A stretch of DNA of 64,000 nucleotides from Pseudomonas sp. A34-9. Its GTDB lineage: Bacteria; Pseudomonadota; Gammaproteobacteria; Pseudomonadales; Pseudomonadaceae. The stretch spans positions 2,568,501 to 2,632,500 of the forward strand of contig NZ_CP119967.1 of the NCBI RefSeq assembly GCF_029543085.1, written 5' to 3'. A model generated the notes under the pieces. It was given only the letters and a program-made list of their open reading frames with translations, ran no database searches and was not told the DNA's origin. Numbering within the stretch: position 1 is the first letter of the stretch; each line of letters opens with the position of its first letter. Below are positions 49,781 through 58,139 of the stretch, in pieces. Both the position numbers and the translations under genes were made by a program.

Positions 49781-50548
49781 TCAGGACAGGAACCCACCGT
49801 CCACATTCAGCGCAACCCCGGTGGTGTAGCTCGACGCATCGCTGGCCAGGTACAACACCGCACCGGCCATTTCACTCGGATCCGCCACGCGCTTGAGCGG
49901 GATCTGCGTCAGTGCCTGCTTGAGGATCGCATCGTTCTTCACCAGTGCCGAGGCGAACTTGGTGTCGGTCAGGCCCGGTAGCAAGGCATTGCAGCGGATG
50001 CCGAACTGCGCGCATTCCTTGGCAAATACCTTGGTCATGTTGATCACCGCCGCCTTGGTCACCGAGTAGATGCCCTGGAAGATCCCCGGCGAAATGCCGT
50101 TGATCGAGGCGACGTTGATGATGCTGCCACCACCGTTTTCGCGCATCAGTTTGCCGGCTTCCACCGACATGAAGAAATAGCCACGAATGTTCACATCGAC
50201 AGTCTTCTGGAAGGCACCGAGGTCAGTGTCCAGCACATTGCAGAACTGCGGATTGGTCGCGGCATTGTTGACCAGAATGTCGAGGCGACCGAACTGTTCC
50301 TTGATCCCGGCGAACACTTGGGCAATCTGTTCCATTTCACCGATGTGGCAGGCCACTGCGGTGGCTTTGCCGCCCGCAGCAATGATCGCATCGGCAACGT
50401 GTTGGCAGCCGTCGAGTTTACGGCTCGAGACGATCACGTGGGCGCCTTGCTGGGCGAGCAGTTTGGCGATGGCTTCACCGATGCCACGGCTGGCGCCGGA
50501 GACGAAAGCGATCTTGCCGTCGAGGTCGAACAACTGAGTCTTGGACAT
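49781..50548 (-). CDS. Short-chain dehydrogenase/reductase
   Basis: The 255-residue Rossmann enzyme has VSGASRGIGEAIAKLL (NAD(P) binding), NNAAT, the catalytic Ser in NVASINGI, YSVTK (Tyr and Lys) and the usual ending LYLASDASSYTTGVALNVDGGFLS. It is preceded by AGGAAC. The phosphotransferase gene lies 22 bp upstream on the same strand, so the pair forms an operon; similar pairs occur with acyl-CoA dehydrogenases in fatty-acid-like breakdown. The substrate is unknown. Confidence 0.92.
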   Translation of the reverse strand: MSKTQLFDLDGKIAFVSGASRGIGEAIAKLLAQQGAHVIVSSRKLDGCQHVADAIIAAGGKATAVACHIGEMEQIAQVFAGIKEQFGRLDILVNNAATNPQFCNVLDTDLGAFQKTVDVNIRGYFFMSVEAGKLMRENGGGSIINVASINGISPGIFQGIYSVTKAAVINMTKVFAKECAQFGIRCNALLPGLTDTKFASALVKNDAILKQALTQIPLKRVADPSEMAGAVLYLASDASSYTTGVALNVDGGFLS

Positions 50549-50570
50549 AAGGGTTCCTGGGTGGGGGCCG

Positions 50571-51638
50571 TCAGAGGCTCGATTTCGCAATGACCTGCAA
50601 GCTCATCTGCTCCAGCAGTTTGTTCATGTGAATGAACTGCGCGAAGCGTTTGTCCTGGGTCTGGCCGTGGTAGAAACGGTAGTAGATCTGCTGCACGATG
50701 CCGGCCAGGCGAAACAGGCCGTAGGTGTAGTAGAAGTCGAAATTGTCGATCTGGATGCCCGAACGTTCGGCGTAGTAATCGACGAACTCGCGGCGGGTGA
50801 GCATGCCCGGCGCATGGCTCGGCTGGCGGCGCATCAGTTGCACCGGCGCCGGGTCGTCCGCCTGAATCCAATAGGCGAGGGTGTTGCCCAGGTCCATCAG
50901 CGGGTCGCCGAGGGTGGTCAGTTCCCAATCGAGCACGCCGATGATCTGCATCGGGTTGTGCGGGTCGAGGATGACGTTGTCGAAGCGATAGTCGTTGTGG
51001 ACGATGCTTGAAGTCGGGTGGTCGGCGGGCATCTTGTCGTTGAGCCAGGCTTTCACGGCTTCCCAATGCGGCGCGTCCGGGGTCAGGGCTTTTTCGTAGC
51101 GCTCGCTCCAGCCTTTGATCTGACGGGCGACGTAGCCTTGCGGCTTGCCCAGATCACCGAGGCCACAGGCGCTGTAGTCGACGCGGTGCAGTTCGACGAA
51201 GCGGTCGATGAAGCTTTTGCACAAGGCTTCGGTTTTCGCCGAGTCGAGGCCCAGTTCCGGCGGCAGCTCCGAGCGCAGGATGATCCCCTTGACCCGTTCC
51301 ATCACATAGAACTCGGCACCGATCACTGATTCGTCGGTGCAATGTACGTAGGCTTTCGGGCAATACGGGAAGCCGTCGCGCAATTGATTGAGGATGCGGA
51401 ATTCGCGGCCCATGTCGTGGGCAGACTTGGCTTTGTGGCCAAACGGTGGGCGGCGCAGGACGAACTCCTGTTCCGGGTATTCCAGCAGGTAGGTCAGGTT
51501 CGACGCACCGCCGGGGAACTGGCTGATCGCCGGCAAGCCGCTCAGGCCCGGAATGTGCGCCTTGAGGTACGGATCGATCAGGCTGGCATCGAGTTCTTCG
51601 CCAGAGCGGATACGGGTGGACTGGTCAGTAAGCGCCAT
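50571..51638 (-). CDS. Aminoglycoside-phosphotransferase-like kinase of the acyl-CoA dehydrogenase type
   Basis: The 355-residue protein resembles the phosphotransferase (APH) family domain that is often fused to or paired with acyl-CoA dehydrogenases (ACAD10 type). Motifs are the ATP-binding PGGASNLTYLLE region, the catalytic HNDYRFDNVIL, and the metal-binding GVLDWELTTLGDPLMDLG. It probably phosphorylates a hydroxylated acyl compound, not an antibiotic. AAGGGAT precedes the ATG. It is linked to the short-chain dehydrogenase gene downstream. Confidence 0.9.
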   Translation of the reverse strand: MALTDQSTRIRSGEELDASLIDPYLKAHIPGLSGLPAISQFPGGASNLTYLLEYPEQEFVLRRPPFGHKAKSAHDMGREFRILNQLRDGFPYCPKAYVHCTDESVIGAEFYVMERVKGIILRSELPPELGLDSAKTEALCKSFIDRFVELHRVDYSACGLGDLGKPQGYVARQIKGWSERYEKALTPDAPHWEAVKAWLNDKMPADHPTSSIVHNDYRFDNVILDPHNPMQIIGVLDWELTTLGDPLMDLGNTLAYWIQADDPAPVQLMRRQPSHAPGMLTRREFVDYYAERSGIQIDNFDFYYTYGLFRLAGIVQQIYYRFYHGQTQDKRFAQFIHMNKLLEQMSLQVIAKSSL

Positions 51639-51811
51639 GCTTATCCCTTCTGCTTATTTTGGAGGCCAGACATCATTGGCTAATCTAATGGTGCACTCGG
51701 GCAGTCACAAGCCCAGGTCGGTCTTATAGGTTAGCGTGTTGCCGGATAATCAGCGTTCCGAATAAGCGCGACAGCCCCTGTGCAGGAGCTACCGCAGGAC
51801 TGGGGTTGTGG

Positions 51812-52780
51812 TCAGTGCACGCGTTGGTTGTCGAGCCTTGGAGGAAGTGCGATCGGTGTGAGTACCGGTTGCCCGGAGAAAAATGCCGTGAGGTTTTTGC
51901 CCACCAGTTCCACGGTGCCCTGAGTCGCTTCCGGAGACAGGCCGGCAACGTGCGGTGTCAGCAGCACATTGCTCAGGGTCTTCAGCGCATCCGGCACTTG
52001 CGGCTCGTGATCGAACACATCCAGCGCGGCGCCGGCAATCCGGCGTTGTTCAAGGGCCGTGATCAGATCCGCCGTGGCGATCACACTGGCGCGGGCAATG
52101 TTGACGATAAAGCCTTTCGGCCCCAATGCATCGAGTACCGCGCGGGTGATCAGATGCTGTGTACCGATGCCGCCCGGCGTGGCGACGATCAGGAAATCCG
52201 AGGCCCGCGCCAGTTCGGTCGGCGTCGAGCAGAACGCGTAAGGCACATCGTTGCGTAGCTGGCGGCTGTGATAGCTGATCTGCATGTCGAAGCCGAGATT
52301 TGCGCGTTTGGCAATCGCCATGCCCACCGCGCCCAGCCCGAGAATCCCCAGCCGTTTACCGGCCAGCGATGGCCGCATGATCTTCGGCCATTCACCCCGG
52401 CGCACCGCAGCGTCGCAACGCGGAATATCCCGTACCAGCGCCAATAACATGGCCATCGCGTGGTCGGCCACCGACGAGGCATTGACCCCGGCGCCGTTGG
52501 TGACGGTGATGCCGCGGTCGCTCGCGGCCTGCAGGTCGACGTGCTCGTAGCCGGCGCCAATGACCGTGATGATTTTCAACGCCGGCAGGGCGGCAATTTC
52601 GTCGGCGGTCAGGCCCAGCGGGCCACGGGTCAGCACCGCGTCGATGCGGCTACCGTGGGTAGCGATCGCTTGCGCACGTTCGGCGGGTGTGGGGGCGAGG
52701 ATCAGGTGAAAGCCCTGATGTTCGAGAATCGGCAAGTAGTCATTGATGGTTTCAACCAGTACCAGAACGGTTGCGGGCAT
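51812..52780 (-). CDS. D-2-hydroxyacid dehydrogenase
   Basis: The 322-residue NAD(P)-dependent enzyme reduces 2-oxo acids such as glyoxylate or hydroxypyruvate. The nucleotide fold is GILGLGAVGMAIAKRA; catalytic Arg is in VNIARASVIA, Glu in DHEPQVP and His in LTPHVAGLSPEA. AGGAG precedes the ATG. It is close in type to glyoxylate/hydroxypyruvate reductases. The gap to the next minus-strand gene (isochorismatase type) is about 140 bp. Confidence 0.9.
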   Translation of the reverse strand: MPATVLVLVETINDYLPILEHQGFHLILAPTPAERAQAIATHGSRIDAVLTRGPLGLTADEIAALPALKIITVIGAGYEHVDLQAASDRGITVTNGAGVNASSVADHAMAMLLALVRDIPRCDAAVRRGEWPKIMRPSLAGKRLGILGLGAVGMAIAKRANLGFDMQISYHSRQLRNDVPYAFCSTPTELARASDFLIVATPGGIGTQHLITRAVLDALGPKGFIVNIARASVIATADLITALEQRRIAGAALDVFDHEPQVPDALKTLSNVLLTPHVAGLSPEATQGTVELVGKNLTAFFSGQPVLTPIALPPRLDNQRVH

Positions 52781-52918
52781 TGCGCGGCTCCTGTGAACGT
52801 CGGGGTCGGGGCATCAAATGTGTTTCAGAGTGCTGATTCCAGAGCGGTTTGGCAATGCTGGCCGCTATCCCGCATCAGGCAGTGTAGGAGCTGATGTGGG
52901 GAGCGGCCTGGCGCTTCG

Positions 52919-53443
52919 TCAGAAGCTGACGTCGGCACAGTTGATCAGTCGGGCGAAGGCCGCGCCGAGGGTGGCGTTGTGATGGTCAATGATGGCTTGG
53001 GCTGGCAGCGCTGGCGTGTCCATGCAAGTGTGGGCATCGGCGACCAGCAGCGGTTTGAAACCTGAATCGGCGGCGGCGCGGCAGGTGCTGTCGATGCAGA
53101 ACTGGCTTTTCATGCCGACTATATATAGGTCGTCGACTTGCGCGGCGCTGAGTTGCTGCGCCAGCCCGGTAGCGTGGAAGGCGTTGGGGCGGGATTTATC
53201 GAAGAGGGTGTCGATTTCAGCGTCCAGTTCAAGCGCTGGCAGCAATTGCCAGAAGGGGCTGCCGGCGGCGATTGGCGAACCCTGCGGGCCGGTGTGGCGC
53301 ACGGCGAAGATCGGCACTCGATGCTGGCGAGCCTGAGCGATCAGGTGGCGGATATTGGCGAGCACCCGTTCGCCGTCGTGGGGCGTTTCCGGCCCGTGGA
53401 ACAGACCGACCTGCATATCGATGATCAACAGTGCTGCGGGCAT
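52919..53443 (-). CDS. Isochorismatase-family cysteine hydrolase
   Basis: The 174-residue protein has the family triad: Asp in LLIIDMQVGLF, Lys near DKSRPNAFHATGL, and Cys in GMKSQFCIDSTCRAAAD. It could hydrolyse isochorismate, nicotinamide or another amide. The start at 53443 is preceded by AAGGAG. The 5' region (53444-53653) shows a promoter, a short Trp-containing leader frame and an intrinsic terminator, so expression is probably controlled by attenuation. Confidence 0.9.
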   Translation of the reverse strand: MPAALLIIDMQVGLFHGPETPHDGERVLANIRHLIAQARQHRVPIFAVRHTGPQGSPIAAGSPFWQLLPALELDAEIDTLFDKSRPNAFHATGLAQQLSAAQVDDLYIVGMKSQFCIDSTCRAAADSGFKPLLVADAHTCMDTPALPAQAIIDHHNATLGAAFARLINCADVSF

Positions 53444-53480
53444 GGTGGTTCTCCTTGATTGCTGCAGATGCCGCACGGAC

Positions 53481-53522
53481 GGGAGAAACAACAAGGCCCC
53501 GTCCATTGCTGGCGGGGCCTTG
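53481..53522 (-). terminator. Terminator hairpin, candidate attenuator
   Basis: CAAGGCCCCG pairs with CGGGGCCTTG around an 11-base loop and, on the minus strand, is followed by TTGTTTCT. It lies 18 bases after the stop codon of a 25-residue leader frame and about 50 bases before the isochorismatase start, the geometry of a classic attenuator. It could also end the tautomerase transcript. Confidence 0.85.
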
Positions 53523-53539
53523 GGTTTGCTGCGCTGGAG

Positions 53540-53617
53540 TTACCTCACGCGCCAACACCACGACCCGCCGGTGGCGGTTGTGGTGGTAGGGGTGAGTTGC
53601 AGCGCGCAAAGGTTCAT
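53540..53617 (-). CDS. Predicted 25-residue leader peptide with Trp-Cys-Trp
   Basis: The open frame starts MNLCALQL, continues with a Thr-rich middle and ends GGSWCWRVR followed by TAA. The two Trp codons (TGG TGT TGG) near the end are what a tryptophan-sensing leader peptide shows. Predicted transcription start falls at or next to the A of its ATG, so it may be translated leaderlessly. It lies upstream of the hairpin at 53481-53522 and of the isochorismatase gene. Confidence 0.62.
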   Translation of the reverse strand: MNLCALQLTPTTTTATGGSWCWRVR

Positions 53618-53623
53618 GGGCCG

Positions 53624-53653
53624 ATCATGCTGGCGCCGTCGCGCCACTGTCAA
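53624..53653 (-). promoter_or_regulatory. Promoter of the leader/isochorismatase unit
   Basis: On the minus strand a perfect TTGACA (53648-53653) is followed after 18 bases by CATGAT (53624-53629), two mismatches from TATAAT. The -35 box overlaps the tautomerase stop codon. The start point expected 6-7 bases after the -10 box coincides with the leader ATG at 53617. Confidence 0.6.
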
Positions 53654-54033
53654 CTGGCGTATTGAGCGATGCCTTTACCGAATGACCAGTTTTCCTTTTT
53701 TACTTCCACCAGGTTGATGAACACGTCTTCGAGGCGGATGCCCAATTGCGTGTTCAGGTTATGGGCGATGGTCTGGTACAGGGCTTTTTTCTGCTCCAGG
53801 GTTCGACCTTCGTTGAGGCTGATCTGGATGATCACCAGACGCTCACTGCGCTGGATGCCCAGGTATTGCGGGTCGAAGATGAAATGCTCGCCGTCGTGTT
53901 CGGCGAGGATCTGGAAGTTGTCATGCTCCGGGACATTGATCGTGCTGCGCATGGCGGCGTAGATCTGCTCGCCGATGCGTTTGGCGAAAGTGGGATCGGT
54001 GTGCTGTTTGATGTCGACGCGGACGAGGGGCAT
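53650..54033 (-). CDS. Tautomerase-family (4-oxalocrotonate-type) protein
   Basis: A 127-residue protein starting MPLVRVDIKQHTDP, so processing would expose the catalytic Pro1 of the tautomerase superfamily. It also holds LVIIQISLNEGRTLEQKKALYQTIAHNL and EDVFINLVEVKKENWSFGKG, typical of the longer double-domain-like members. It may isomerise enol/keto acids or dehalogenate. Its 3' end overlaps the promoter of the leader unit, and it is not clearly cotranscribed with its neighbours. Confidence 0.87.
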   Translation of the reverse strand: MPLVRVDIKQHTDPTFAKRIGEQIYAAMRSTINVPEHDNFQILAEHDGEHFIFDPQYLGIQRSERLVIIQISLNEGRTLEQKKALYQTIAHNLNTQLGIRLEDVFINLVEVKKENWSFGKGIAQYAS

Positions 54034-54284
54034 GGGCAGAGACTCCGGGGTTCAGGGGACTCATTGACGCTAGAACATCTCGAGTAAATTGAAAGGATGG
54101 GGGATGACCTCGCCGCTGTTTTTGTATGAGGCGACCTACGAAATTCGCGGATTTTGCCTACGAATTCGGCAGATCCATCTGCTATCCGGCGAACCGTTAA
54201 CGCGAAATCATGGGACAGCAATGGGAGGTGGTCCAGGGTGGAAAAGCTTCCCTTGCGTTAACCGCCAGCAGCCAAGGAAGGTTC

Positions 54285-54479
54285 ATGCATCTTGATGACC
54301 ACAAAAATGTGGAGCTCGAAAGGCTACAGACGGAAACCCAAAAGCTCGGCGCGGAGAGGCGCAAGTTCCTGGCGGAGGAAGCAAAACTGAAACTTGAGAC
54401 TTTTTTGTATCCCGTTGTGGTGGGGGCTGGGGCATTGACTGCGATCGCCACCGCCGTAGGGTTGTATTTGAAGCTGTAA
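54285..54479 (+). CDS. Small coiled-coil membrane protein (64 residues)
   Basis: Starts MHLDDHKNVELERLQTETQ, a charged amphipathic helix rich in Glu, Lys and Gln, and ends in one hydrophobic segment (PVVVGAGALTAIATAVGLYL). The form is a coiled coil anchored by a C-terminal membrane span. AAGGAAGG lies ahead of the ATG at 54285. Not recognised; it pairs with the next gene, which has the same design. The 250-bp stretch 54034-54284 upstream shows no clear gene. Confidence 0.65.
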   Translation: MHLDDHKNVELERLQTETQKLGAERRKFLAEEAKLKLETFLYPVVVGAGALTAIATAVGLYLKL

Positions 54480-54548
54480 GAGTGCGCGGCAGGTTGCCGT
54501 TGCGCCTACGCGTTGACCCAGAGCACCAAGAAAAGGGAAGGAGGCAGT

Positions 54549-54731
54549 ATGAGCACAGAGGAAAGCAGAGCCAGGATAGACCGTCTGTATCAAGAGGAGT
54601 TTGAGTTCAGAGAAGCCATGAAGCCCTTTCGCAAAGCCGAAAGGCGTGAAACGGTTTTGCTATTTAGTCTTGGAATGTTGATGGGCGCGGTGGGGATCGT
54701 TTTCGTGATGATGTTGGCCCGAGCCATCTGA
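54549..54731 (+). CDS. Small charged membrane protein (60 residues)
   Basis: Starts MSTEESRARIDRLYQEEFEFR, a charged helical head, and ends in a hydrophobic span (VLLFSLGMLMGAVGIVFVMML). A strong ribosome site (AAGGAGG) is 4 bases before the ATG at 54549. It follows the similar 64-residue gene by 69 bp and is probably co-transcribed. Function unknown; two such proteins in tandem look like a helper pair or phage-derived accessory genes. Confidence 0.68.
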   Translation: MSTEESRARIDRLYQEEFEFREAMKPFRKAERRETVLLFSLGMLMGAVGIVFVMMLARAI

Positions 54732-54964
54732 ATACCGTTGCACATGCCTGTTAACGACAGCGTGGATACTCATGTACGACAGATGATTTCTCAAAAACGA
54801 CACCCCTCTGATCTGCTCCGCACAACCATTCCTCAGCTAAGTCTTTGCTTCTGCTCATTTATCGCGGAGAATCGCGCCCCTGTTTCGGCCGGAGCATGTC
54901 TGTCGGTTTTTTCCGACGCGTCCTGACCGAGTGGCAAGTGACCGGAATGCGGAGATCCGACCGG

Positions 54965-56245
54965 ATGAATGATCAGGCCAATAGCGTCGAAGAGCGCTTT
55001 GACGCAGCAGCACCCGCTGAACTTTCGAGCTGGAATCGCCAGGACACCACCTGGATGTTGGGACTGTTTGGGACGGCCATCGGCGCCGGTACCCTGTTTT
55101 TGCCGATCAACGCAGGGCTGGGTGGCTTCTGGCCGCTGGTGATCCTCGCGCTGCTGGCCTTCCCTATGACGTTCTACGCACACCGTGGCCTGACCCGCTT
55201 TGTGCTCTCCGGTCGCGAAGGCGCCGACATCACCGACGTGGTCGAGGAGCATTTCGGCATCAAGGCCGGTGCGCTGATCACCTTGCTGTACTTCTTCGCG
55301 ATCTTCCCGATCCTGCTGATCTACAGCGTCGGTCTGACCAACACGGTCGCCAGTTTCCTCGAACACCAATTGCACATCACACCGCCGCCGCGCATCTGGC
55401 TGTCGTTGGTGCTGATCCTCGGCCTGCTGGCCGTGGTGCGTTGCGGCGAGCAGGCGATCGTCAAGGCGATGAGCCTGATGGTGTACCCGTTCATCGTCGC
55501 GCTGTTGTTCCTCGCGGTGTACCTGATTCCGCACTGGAACGGCGGCATCCTCGCCACCGCTTCGCAGGTGCCGGCACCGTCGGCGTTGCTGCACACCTTG
55601 TGGCTGGCGATTCCGGTGATGGTGTTTTCGTTCAACCACTCGCCGATCATCTCGGCGTTTGCAGTGGATCAGAAGCGTCGTTACGGCGCTAACGCCGACC
55701 AGCGCAGCTCGCAGATCCTCTGCCGTGCCCACCTGTTGATGGTGGTGATGGTGCTGTTCTTCGTCTTCAGTTGCGTGCTGACCCTGTCGCCGGAACAACT
55801 GGCCGAGGCCAAGGCGCAGAATCTGTCGATCCTGTCGTACCTGGCCAACCACTTCAGCAATCCGACCATCGCTTTCGCCGCGCCGTTGATTGCGTTTGTG
55901 GCGATCTCCAAGTCGTTCCTCGGTCACTACATCGGTGCCAGCGAAGGCCTGAAGGGCTTGATCATCAAAAGCGGCAAGCGTCCGGGCGCCAAGGCACTGG
56001 ATCGCATCGTCGCGGCGTTCATGCTGGTGATCTGCTGGATTGTGGCGACGCTGAACCCGAGCATTCTGGGCATGATCGAAACCATCGGCGGCCCGGTGAT
56101 CGCGGCGATTCTGTTCCTGATGCCGATGTACGCCATCCGTAAGGTGCCGGCGATGGCCCGCTATCGTGGTCAGGCGTCGAACGTGTTTGTCACCGCCGTG
56201 GGCCTGGTGGCAATTTCGGCGTTGATTTATTCCCTGACGGCGTAA
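54965..56245 (+). CDS. HAAAP-family serine/threonine permease
   Basis: A 426-residue carrier with about 11 membrane spans. The N-terminal LGLFGTAIGAGTLFLPINAGLGGFWP is the family's substrate-binding segment, and NHSPIISAFAVDQKRRYG is typical of the SdaC/TdcC group, which imports serine or threonine with a proton. GGAG is about 10 bases ahead of the ATG at 54965; an earlier in-frame ATG is unlikely. A strong terminator follows. Confidence 0.87.
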   Translation: MNDQANSVEERFDAAAPAELSSWNRQDTTWMLGLFGTAIGAGTLFLPINAGLGGFWPLVILALLAFPMTFYAHRGLTRFVLSGREGADITDVVEEHFGIKAGALITLLYFFAIFPILLIYSVGLTNTVASFLEHQLHITPPPRIWLSLVLILGLLAVVRCGEQAIVKAMSLMVYPFIVALLFLAVYLIPHWNGGILATASQVPAPSALLHTLWLAIPVMVFSFNHSPIISAFAVDQKRRYGANADQRSSQILCRAHLLMVVMVLFFVFSCVLTLSPEQLAEAKAQNLSILSYLANHFSNPTIAFAAPLIAFVAISKSFLGHYIGASEGLKGLIIKSGKRPGAKALDRIVAAFMLVICWIVATLNPSILGMIETIGGPVIAAILFLMPMYAIRKVPAMARYRGQASNVFVTAVGLVAISALIYSLTA

Positions 56246-56275
56246 GCCAAAGCCTCGGATACTCAGCTACAGTGG

Positions 56276-56308
56276 CCGCTGTGCGTGATGCGCACAGCGG
56301 TTTTTTTT
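56276..56308 (+). terminator. Intrinsic terminator of the permease gene
   Basis: CCGCTGTGCG pairs with CGCACAGCGG around a 5-base loop and is followed by eight T residues. It lies 30 bases after the permease stop and just before the SulP start. Confidence 0.95.
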
Positions 56309-56325
56309 CGTCTGGAGACAGTGGA

Positions 56326-57972
56326 TTGTCGAGCGCCCCGCAACTCGTTGAACAACCCGATCGCTGGCGGGATGTACTCGCCGGTCTGTCGATCGCCGGG
56401 CTGTTGCTGCCCGAAGCGGTGGCCTATTCGACCATCGCCGCGCTCGCGCCCCAGGCCGGGGTGATCGCCCTGTTTGCCGGGTTGCTCTGTTATGGGCTGT
56501 TTGGCACCAGTCGTTTTGCCATTGTTTCGGCGACATCATCTTCAGCAGCCGTACTGGCGGCGGCTACGGCAACGCTGGCCAATGGTGACCCGCAATTGCG
56601 CGCGACGCTGGCGGTCGGCCTGGTATTGGTCACGGGCGCGCTGTTTGTGCTGGCCGGGATCTTTCGTCTGGGCAGCGTTACGGCGTTCATTGCCAAACCG
56701 GTGTTGCGCGGGTTTGCCTTCGGCTTGGCGCTGACGATCATTCTCAAGCAGGTCGCCAGTGTGGTCGGCGTGCATCTGACCGACGCCAATCTGGTGCGCT
56801 TCGCCCCACAGTTGCTGGCGCAATTGCCGCAGTGGAACTGGCCGGCGGCGGCTGTTGCGGCAGTGGCATTGATTCTGTTGGCGGTGTTTTCGCGGTTGCC
56901 ACGATTGCCCGGTGGTTTGCTGGTGGTGGTGATCGGCATCGCTGCCGGACAATGGCTGAACCTGCCGGCGTACGGCGTGAAGATGATCGGCATTATCGAC
57001 CTCAGCCTGGAAGTGCCCAACCTGCCGGTATTACCGTTCGCCGACTGGCTGCGACTGGGGGAGGTGGGGTTTGCGCTGGTGATGATTCTGTACGCGGAGT
57101 CTTACGGCTCGATCAGTGCGTACGCGCTCAAACATGGTGACCGCGTGACGTCCAACCGCGATTTGCTGGCGCTGGGCGCGTCGAACCTGTTGTCCGGGTT
57201 GTTCCATGGCATGCCGGCGGGGGCGGGCTATTCGGCGACGTCGGCGAATGAAGCGGCGGGCGCCACATCACGTTGGGCCGGCGCGGTGGCGGCATTGGTG
57301 GTGCTGATCATCGTGCTGACCGTGTTGCCGTGGATCGCTTTGACCCCTGAGCCGGTATTGGCGGCGATTGTCATGCACGCGTTGGGTCGCGGTTTGAGTC
57401 TGCAGCCATTGGGGCGTTACTTCATCTGGCGTCGCGATCGCGTGCTGGTGCTGTGCGCGGTGGCCGCGGTGCTGGTGCTCGGCGTGCTGGACGGTTTGCT
57501 GGTGGCGGTGGCGATCAGTGTCTTGCTGATGCTCAAGCAGATGTCCTCGGCGGACATTCAAGTGCTCGGACGAATTGATGGCGGGCATGACTTCGTTGAT
57601 CAGCAGCGCCATCCGACGGCAATCACCGAGCCGGGGGTGTTGATCGTACGGCCGGGCGAGGCGTTGTTCTTTGCCAATGTCGAGCGGATCCTCGGTGCGG
57701 CGTTACGCTTGATTCGGCATGCGGATGCGCCGGTGCACACGGTGATTTTGAGTCTGGAGGAAACGCCGGATCTGGATGGCACCAGTATCGAGGCGATGCA
57801 GGAGTTTTTCCTGCGTGTGCATCAGGAGGGCAAGCGGCTGATTCTGGCCCGACTCAAGCATGGGGCGTTGGTGGTGCTGGAGGCGTTGCCCGAAGTGTCG
57901 GCCAATGGCGTGACGCTTAGCGGGCTGAGCGTTGATGGCGCGGTCCGGCAAGCCCTCAAACTCAACACATAA
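56326..57972 (+). CDS. SulP-family anion transporter with STAS domain
   Basis: A 548-residue carrier of the SLC26/SulP type, with about 12-14 spans (for example AGLSIAGLLLPEAVAYSTIAAL and MPAGAGYSATSANEAAGATS) and a C-terminal STAS domain (about 440-540; EETPDLDGTSIEAMQEF). It may import sulfate, bicarbonate or a dicarboxylate. TTG at 56326 is chosen because GGAG lies 9 bases upstream; an upstream frame would run through the terminator. It is transcribed separately from the permease gene. Confidence 0.88.
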   Translation: MSSAPQLVEQPDRWRDVLAGLSIAGLLLPEAVAYSTIAALAPQAGVIALFAGLLCYGLFGTSRFAIVSATSSSAAVLAAATATLANGDPQLRATLAVGLVLVTGALFVLAGIFRLGSVTAFIAKPVLRGFAFGLALTIILKQVASVVGVHLTDANLVRFAPQLLAQLPQWNWPAAAVAAVALILLAVFSRLPRLPGGLLVVVIGIAAGQWLNLPAYGVKMIGIIDLSLEVPNLPVLPFADWLRLGEVGFALVMILYAESYGSISAYALKHGDRVTSNRDLLALGASNLLSGLFHGMPAGAGYSATSANEAAGATSRWAGAVAALVVLIIVLTVLPWIALTPEPVLAAIVMHALGRGLSLQPLGRYFIWRRDRVLVLCAVAAVLVLGVLDGLLVAVAISVLLMLKQMSSADIQVLGRIDGGHDFVDQQRHPTAITEPGVLIVRPGEALFFANVERILGAALRLIRHADAPVHTVILSLEETPDLDGTSIEAMQEFFLRVHQEGKRLILARLKHGALVVLEALPEVSANGVTLSGLSVDGAVRQALKLNT

Positions 57973-57977
57973 TCCCT

Positions 57978-58066
57978 TGTAGGAGTGAGCCTGCTCGCGA
58001 TAGCGGTGTGTCAGTCGATACAAATGTATCTGACACACCGCTATCGCGAGCAGGCTCACTCCTACA
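57978..58066. repeat. REPIN with long flanking arms
   Basis: TGTAGGAGTGAGCCTGCTCGC faces its complement across a symmetrical middle (GATAGCGGTGTGTCAG/CTGACACACCGCTATC), making the whole 89-bp element an almost perfect palindrome between the SulP gene and acnB. Confidence 0.93.
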
Positions 58067-58087
58067 GGGGACGGTATTCCAAGGCAT

Positions 58088-58124
58088 AAAAAACGCCGCA
58101 CATCTGACGATGGGCGGCGTTTTT
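58088..58124 (-). terminator. Intrinsic terminator of acnB
   Basis: AAAAACGCCGC pairs with GCGGCGTTTTT across a 14-base loop. On the minus strand the stem follows the acnB stop codon at 58140 by about 16 bases and ends in T residues. Confidence 0.93.
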
Positions 58125-58139
58125 CAGCGCGTTGCAGCG

